The notes under the pieces were generated by a model. The model saw nothing but the letters and a program-made list of their open reading frames with translations, searched no databases and was not told the DNA's origin. A stretch of 64,000 nt of DNA from Dama dama. Lineage: Eukaryota; Chordata; Mammalia; Artiodactyla; Cervidae. The first letter of the stretch is position 1, and each line of letters opens with the position of its first letter. Positions 57,800 through 64,000 of this stretch are shown here, piece by piece. The position numbers and the translations under genes were made by a program. The stretch lies in NCBI RefSeq assembly GCF_033118175.1, contig NC_083711.1:43286001-43350000 (forward strand). The letters run 5' to 3'.

Positions 57800-59611
57800 C
57801 TTTTTTTTTTTTTTAAGTTTTTAAATTGAAGGGTAGTTGACTTGCAATATTATACTACAGTGATTTCAGGTGTACTGCATAGTGATTTAATATTTTTATA
57901 AAGTACACACCATAGAGAGTTATTATAAAACATTGGCCATATTCACTGGGCTGTACATTACTTTCCGGTGACTTATTTTATAACTGGTAGTTTTTACCTC
58001 TTAATCACTTGCACCTATTTTGCTTTTCCCCTGACCCCATCCTCTCTGGCAACTACTAGTCTGTTCTCTGTGTATGTGAGTCTGATTCTGTTTTGGTATT
58101 TGTATATTTGCTTTGTTTTTTTAGATTCCATGTGTAAGTGAAAACATACAGTATTTGTATTTCTGTCTGGTGTTACTAATTATTATATCCTCCAGGTCCA
58201 TATATGTTTAAAAGAGTGAGATTTCATTTATGTCTAATAGTCCATTGTGTATATACACCACATATTCTTTATCTATTTATCTGTTAGTGGGCATGTAGCT
58301 TGCTTTCATTTCTTGGCTATTATAAATCATGCTGCTATGAACATTGGGCTGTGTATATCTTTGCAAACTAGTGTTATGCTTTTATTAGATATGGAGTAAA
58401 ATTGCAGATGGTATGATGCTTCTGTTTTAAATTTTCTGAAGAACTTCCATACTGTTTACCTTAGTGGCTGTTCAAATTTTTATTCCCACCAACAGTGCAC
58501 AAGCATTCCTTTTCTCCACATCCTCACCAATGCTTGCTATCCTTTTTTTTTTTTTTTTTTGTTATCCCTTTTTGATAACTACCATTCTGACTGATGTGAG
58601 GTGACATCTCATTGTGGTTTTGATTTGCATTTCCCTGATGGTTAGTGATGTTAAACATCTGTTCCTGTGCCTATTGACCACATGTATGTCTTCAGAGTAA
58701 TGCCTATTCAGTTCCTTTGCCCATTTTTTTTTTTTATTGCCTACATTCTTTTACTTGGACATCAGCTAGGAAAAAAGACTTATTTTTCATTTTTTAAGGT
58801 TATACAGGGCATTGCTAATTTAGTTCCTAATATTTAAAGGAACAAGTACAATAGTTGCAAAGACATACCCCTTAACAGTCATTTTCCCTTTATGTAAACC
58901 ACACATCCAGGCAAGATCAGTTGCTCTATAGAGAGGAACAAAGAGGTTTTCCCTGGCTTTTCAGGTTGTTTTTGACCATTTTTTGATTTAAAAAAAAAAA
59001 AAAATGCCACCAGTGGTTTCACCTGGTTTAACCTAGTATGTTTATCTCACTTTTTTTGTTTACCTTCAGAAATATATTCCTAGAAGAAATGTTATCCTCT
59101 GCCCATTTTTAAACTGGGTTTCTTTAAGAATGCTAAGTTGTTTGAGTTTTATATATTTTAGATATCAATCCCTTATGGGACATATAACTGACAACTGCCT
59201 TCTCCCATCTAGTAGACAGCCTTTCTGTTTTGTCAATGTTTTACTTCACTGTACAAAAACTTCTTAGCTTGATTTTGTCCCAGTTGTTTGTTTTTGCCTT
59301 AGTTGTCCCTGCCTGAATAGATGTTACCAAACATATCGCTAAAATTGATGTGAAAGAGCATACGGCCTATGTTTTCTTCTGGAAGATCCATGGTTTCCGA
59401 TCTTACACTTAAGTCTTAACCCATTCTGAGGCGGGGGGCAGGGGAGGTTGCTTGTTTTGTATATGATATGAAAAGATGGTCTAGTTTTATTCTTTAACAT
59501 GAAGCTGTTCAGTTTTCCTAATGCTACTCATTGAAGAAATTGTCTTTTCGGCATTGTGTATTCTTGCCTTCTTTGTTGTAGATTAATTTGCCTTATACGT
59601 GTAGAGGGTTC
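57800..59611 (-). mobile_element. Antisense L1, copy A
   Basis: L1 from its poly(A) tail (T-run at 57804-57816) through the 3' UTR (gatttcaggtgtactgcata), tggcaactactagtctgttc, ttggctattataaatcatgc and tctccacatcctcaccaatg. After the retrocopy insertion it continues with ccttatgggacatataactg, cccattctgagg and tagattaatttgccttatac. Poly-T at 58541-58560. It ends where ORF2 text restarts at about 59612. Confidence 0.8.
58729..59099 (-). pseudogene. Processed mRNA 3'-end copy (gene not identified)
   Basis: A 371-base insert in L1, bounded by the perfect 11-bp duplication tgcccattttt at 58718-58728 and 59100-59110. On the minus strand it ends in a poly(A) run immediately after gtaggcaat, with an AGTAAA-type signal about a dozen bases upstream. 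An A-run (58989-59002) reads as poly-T in its sense. No open frame, so it probably derives from a 3' UTR. TSD plus tail show L1-mediated retroposition of a cellular transcript. The source gene is unknown to me. Confidence 0.75.
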
Positions 59612-60059
59612 CCTTTTATCCACACACTCTCCAAAATGTATTACTTGTAGACTTATTAATGATGGCCATTCTGACTGGTGTGAGGTAGTACCTCATTATA
59701 GTTTTGATTTGCGTTTCTCTAAAATTAGTCATGTTGAGCATCTTTTCATGTAGTATTGGGCATCTGTATGTCATTGGAGAAGTCTCTGTTTAGGTCTCCT
59801 GCTCATTTTTTTTTTTTTTTTTCATTTTTCATTGGGTTGCTTGTTTATTTGATATTTAACTGTATGAGCTTTTTGAAAGTTTTGGATATTAATCTTTTGA
59901 CAATTGCTTCATTTGCAAATATTCTCTCCCACCCTGAGAGTTGTCTTTTCCTCTGGTTCATGGTTTCCTTTGCTGTTCAGAAGCTTTTGTTTTCTCTCTG
60001 ATTTTTATTTCCTTCTTTCTGCTGACTTTGGGATTTGTTCTTCTCTAATTCTTTTACAA

Positions 60060-61306
60060 TTCACATGCTAGCAACATAATGCTCAAAATTCTCCAAGTCA
60101 GGCTTCAACAGGACATGAACTGTGAACTTCCAGATGGTCAAGCTGGATTTAAACAAGGCAGAGGTACCAGAGATCAAATTGCCAACATCCATTGGTTCAC
60201 TGAAAAAGCAATAGAGTTTCAGAAAAACATCTCCATCTGCTTTATTGACTACGCCAAAACCTTTGACCATGTGGATCACAACAAACTGTGGAAAATTCTG
60301 CAAGAGACAGACAACCTGTCTGCCTCTTGAGAAAGCTGTATGCAGGTCAAGAAGCAACAGTTAGAACTGGTCATGGAACAACAGACTGGTTCCAAATCGG
60401 GAAAGGAGTGCATCAAGGCTGTGTATTGTCACCCTACTTATTTAACTTATATGCAGAGGACATCATGAGAAATGCTGGACTGGAAGAAGCACAAGCTGGA
60501 ATCAGGATTGCCTGGAGAAATATCAATAACCTCAGACATGCAGATACATGGCCCTTATGGCAGAAAGCAAAGAAGAACTAAAGAGCCTCTTGAAAGAGGA
60601 GAGTGAAAAAGTTGGCTTAAAACTCAACATTCAGAAAACAAAGATCATGGCATCTGGCCCCATCACTTCATAGCAAATAGATGGGAAAACAATGGAAACA
60701 GTGACAGACTTTATTTTTGAGGGGGGACTTAAAAATCACTGCAGATGGTGACTGCAGCCATGAAATTAACAGACGCTTGCTCCTTGGAAGAAAAGCCATG
60801 ATCAACCTAGACAGCATATTAAAAAGCAGAGACATTACTTTGCCAGCAAAGGTCCATCTAGTCAAAGCTGTGGTTTTTCCAGTAGTCATGTATGGATGTG
60901 AGAGTTGGACTATAAAGAAAGCTGAGCATTAAAGAATTGATACTTTTGAACTGTGGTGTTGGAGAAGACTCTTGAGAGTCCCTTGAACTGCAAGGAGATC
61001 CAACCAGTCCATCCTAAAGGAAATCAGTCCTGGGTGTTCATTGGAGGGACTGATGTTGAAGCTGAAAACTCCAATACTTTGGCCACCTGATGTCAAGAAC
61101 TGAATCATTTGAAAAGACCCTGATGCTGGGAAAGATTAATTGTTGGAGGAGAAGGGGACGACAGAGGATGAGATGGTTGGACAGCATCACCAACTCAATG
61201 GACATGAGTTTGAGTAAACTCCAGGAGCTGGTGATAGACAGGGAGGCCTGGTGTGCTGCAGTCCATGCAGTCTCAAAGAGTTGGACACGACTGAGTGACT
61301 GAACTG
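60060..61306 (+). mobile_element. BovB with 13-bp TSD, inside L1
   Basis: Sense 5'-truncated BovB. The perfect duplication aattcttttacaa lies at 60047-60059 and 61307-61319. It spans the palm of the reverse transcriptase to the 3' end. Confidence 0.95.
60079..61302 (+). pseudogene. BovB reverse transcriptase, broken
   Basis: A frame from 60079 reads MLKILQVRLQQDMNCELPDG, FIDYAKTFDHVDHNKLWKIL, then stops. A second frame has FQIGKGVHQGCVLSPYLFNL, the usual motif before the active site. The catalytic box from 60537 reads H-A-D-T instead of YADD because of substitutions and a frameshift. Later frames keep ILKSRDITLPAKVHLVKAVV (60717-60932) and MRWLDSITNSMDMSLSKLQE. Confidence 0.9.
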
Positions 61307-62450
61307 AATTCTTTTACAAGGTAGGTTAGGTTGTTTTCAATTTTTCTTGTTTCTTAATGCCTGTATCCTTAATTTCCCTCTTTTGCTGCATAGATTTTGT
61401 TAGGTTATATTATCATTATCAATTGTCTTGAGGTAACAAGATTTCCTCTTTAATTAATGACCCATTGGTTTTCTAGTATTCTGTTTAATTTCATGTGAGT
61501 TTTCTTTTTTTCTGTTTTCTTCCCCTGTGGTTGATTGTGAGTTTCATAGAGTTGTGGTCAATAAGTCACCTGAAGTAATTTCTATCAAGGTAAATTCAAA
61601 TTTTGAATGTGTCATGCCACTCTCTTCTGACCGGAAAAGTTTCTGCAGAGAAGTCAGTTGATAGGCTTATGGTGTGTTTTTTGTTTTTTGTTTTTTTAAA
61701 TAACTGATTCTGATTTTCTCCTGTTTCCTTTAGAATCCTCTCTCTCTTTATCTTTTGCCATTTTAATTATAGTATATCTTGGTGTGGGTCTGTTTGAGTT
61801 TATCTTGTTTGGGACCCTCTGTGCTTCCTGAAACTAGACATCTGTTTCCTTTAGGCTTGGGAGTTTCTTAGCCATAATTACTTCAAATACATTTTCAGTC
61901 TCTTTCTTTCTCTCTTCTCCTTCTGGAACATCCATGCTTTGTATTATCCCATGGATCTCATACATTGCTTTTTTTTTTCCTCCCCTTAGTCTTTCTGTCT
62001 CCTGTTCTGATTAGGTGTTTTCCATTTTTCTAACTTTCAGACCACTTATTCATTCTATGTCATTTACTCTGCTACTCATTGCTTCTACACTGGTTTTTAT
62101 CTCAGCAACTGAGTTGTCTAACTTCTCATTGATTCCTCTTTATAGTTTCTAGCTTCCTATTTTAGTGATCTGCATTTCTCTAATAATCTTAATTTCTTAA
62201 GCATTTCATTACCTCTCTTTTGAACTTAGGGTCTAGACTGTTGAATTCTGTTTTCTTATTTGTTCTTTCAGGATATTTCTCCTTTCTAATGGGAGTAGCT
62301 CCTCTGCTTTTTTGTTTCACTTAACTTTCTCTGTCTCTGTGACTTAAGGAGATAAAGCTTTCTACTGTGATCTGAAGGAGTTTTTTCTTTTTTTTTCCAA
62401 CTCCTCATTCAAATTTATTTTTGTGTATTTGTGACTCACTTACATACAGA

Positions 62451-63720
62451 GTGTCAGACTAGTACTGTTTGGGAATGGCCTGAAGTCATCAGCATTTTCT
62501 TTTGTGGGGGCAGGGGGAGAAGTGGCCCTATGCAGACTGGGTGAGTGTAGTGTTTTTGTGGAAGGGCTGTCCTTGGTATGGATGCCAATCATGTTTTCAC
62601 TCATGTGTCCTTGATAAAGAGTGTGATTGGTGTCCAGGTTCTGGTATCCAGAGCCTGTCCCAGGTTTTGGATGGGGCCTCCTCTTTGCTCCGTGGCTGTC
62701 ACAGCCATTTTAGGGATGGAGTCTCCTCCCCAGTTGTTGGATTAGAAGTCCTAAAGGTCCAGTTCAATAAATGTGTCTTTAAGTGCACATTCTGTATCAA
62801 AGGAGGTGAGCATGCAAACAAGTGAGGCCTGTGGAGTCTCAGGGAGCCTATGCCCTGCCCTTGTAGGCATCCACAGTCCTTCCTATCAGCAGCCCGAGAT
62901 TGTGTCCTTTTCTTTCTTGTGTTCATCTCAGACCTAATGCTAGGTTGGGGACTGCGGCTAGAGCACTGTGACTGCAGGAAACAGGTGGTTGTGCTACTGC
63001 CTGGGACCTGGGCTGCCGCTGTGACTTCAAAGGAGCCGTTCGCCCCTGATCCAACTCCAAGTTGGGGTGTGAGGTGGGACGCAGAGAGCTCCTGCTAGGA
63101 AAGGAACCAACCACTGCATATTCCTCCCCAGAGGCTGTCTGCTGGAAACCTGTGATTCCACACCACCACCTGGTGAGCATACCAGCAAAGTCTGTCTCTA
63201 TGGGACCCACAGCCACGGTTCACAAGCTGACAATGGGTTCCACGTTTTAACCTAAATCGCAATCAATGCCATCCTGGCTTTCTGCACGCAGTTACACCAA
63301 CGCCAAATCTCCCAGAGCCCGAGATTCAGTGCTTAGCCACTGGGCATACCAGCAGCCCTGCCCAACATGAGTTTTTGCTAGAAAGTGTGGCAAAGTGGTA
63401 GCTGTCAGTGCCTATCTTTCTCTACCCTGATTTCTAGCAAGCCGACACATGCCCACTCCTCTAGTGCAAAGTCCGGACTCCTTCAGGCTCTCTCTGTCCT
63501 GGTGCGCCTTGTAGTAGTCAGGGGAACTTCTCAGGGTGAGGACTTGCCTATGCTCTTTACATATTCTTCCTGGGGTCACCAGTCCCTTTCTGATGCTTTT
63601 TTTGGGGGTGGGGGGGCGGGAAGGAGCCCTACCTAATCATGTGGGAATCTTTCTTGCATCTTTGGTTGTATAATTCTGCCAATTTCCTGGAGTTTTTCCT
63701 GTGTTTGTGTGTGTGTATAT
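62451..63720 (-). mobile_element. Probable L1 5' UTR, GC-rich
   Basis: GC-richer sequence directly following the L1 5' part in the same orientation, with scattered CpG (ggctgccgctgtgacttcaa, gagccgttcgcccctgatcc) and no convincing coding frame despite several 60-107 codon openings on both strands. Position and composition fit a full-length L1 5' UTR; a divergent cellular sequence cannot be ruled out. Confidence 0.5.
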
Positions 63721-64000
63721 GTGAGATTTGTTCTACTTCTGATGTATTTCAAACTGGACATCAAAAAAATCAATGTATTTTCATATTAGCTTTGCTTTAG
63801 ATATATAAAATAGAGGCCAAGATTAGATCATGTCTGCTCTATGATTATTGTTCTTTTATTTAAAAAAATGACCAGTAAAATCAGGGAAATTCTGAAGTTG
63901 AATAGTTATTGCTCATGATTTAGGAACAAAAAGTCTTGTCGTTCAGTCACTAGAAAATAAATGGAGGACATGAACTGAAATAATATAACATTCTAGCTTT
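63721..64000. other. AT-rich intergenic end
   Basis: No feature recognised up to the window edge. A TG-rich patch occurs just before it (63700-63720). Confidence 0.5.

Larger units (their letters stand above)
59612..62450 (-). mobile_element. Antisense L1, copy B
   Basis: ORF2 text restarts: ccattctgactggtgtgagg, gttgagcatcttttcatgta, ttgcaaatattctctcccac. It jumps to tttctgctgactttgggatt, is cut by BovB, and resumes at 61320 with ttgctgcatagattttgtta and agagttgtggtcaataagtc. Next come gagaagtcagttgataggct, atatcttggtgtgggtctgt and ctctcttctccttctggaac of an L1 5' part. Internal deletions are evident. Confidence 0.72.

Noticed and set aside
62502..63636. Cluster of 60-107 codon frames in GC-rich sequence as a gene
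   Set aside because: Frames occur on both strands, share no domain, and sit in sequence best explained as an L1 5' UTR.
63937..63955. cttgtcgttcagtcactag as a BovA tail fragment
   Set aside because: Too short to separate from chance similarity.

Overview
This window is non-coding nuclear DNA from a ruminant, almost certainly a bovid (cattle, buffalo, sheep or goat type). The diagnosis rests on dozens of copies of ruminant-specific retroposons: BovB (RTE-type LINE), the tRNA-headed SINE Bov-tA with its BovA body, and the dimeric Bov-A2 SINE with its (AGC)n tail. The background is AT-rich. I found no intact protein-coding gene, no RNA gene and no CRISPR array. Every long open frame falls inside a BovB, L1 or SINE copy and is best read as decayed element sequence.

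Layout. 1-10 kb: Bov-tA/BovB copies over older relics (a split MLT1 LTR, a CR1/L3-like relic, a BTLTR1-like solo LTR). 10-16 kb: antisense L1 interrupted by BovB, then a younger L1 3' end. 16-21 kb: a MIR split by BovB, a perfect 16-bp hairpin, an unassigned GC-richer block near 17.7 kb, and a long SINE-free stretch. 21-29.4 kb: dense nesting, with a twin-primed (5'-inverted) L1 holding a Bov-A2, a MER5A holding a Bov-tA, a Bov-tA holding a BovB, a BovB holding another BovB, and an old sense L1 cut by one BovB and three SINEs. 29-42 kb: quiet stretches around the longest BovB (33.7-36.4 kb, endonuclease plus reverse transcriptase remnants). 42-51 kb: a 1.8-kb antisense BovB, an antisense MLT1 LTR split by BovB, and an L1 3' end. 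51-57.8 kb: a 2.6-kb repeat-poor stretch, a well-preserved BovB, an L2 relic, an 80-bp mariner MITE and a tRNA-head SINE. 57.8-63.7 kb: two antisense L1 segments in series, one carrying a processed mRNA 3'-end copy, the other a BovB with a perfect 13-bp target-site duplication.

The elements do not work together as a system; they form a stratigraphy. Ancient MIR, L2, CR1/L3-like, MER5A and MLT1 copies are cut by L1, and all are cut by BovB and its dependents Bov-tA and Bov-A2. Target-site duplications (TSDs) readable by eye fix many boundaries and the order of insertion. I did not find an undescribed biological system. The best leads are serial insertions at one target, a recurring short tRNA-head SINE form that also appears as a second head, the unidentified retrocopy, and the unassigned GC-richer block at 17.65-17.96 kb. 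Family names come from memory of consensus sequences; a RepeatMasker run would settle them.
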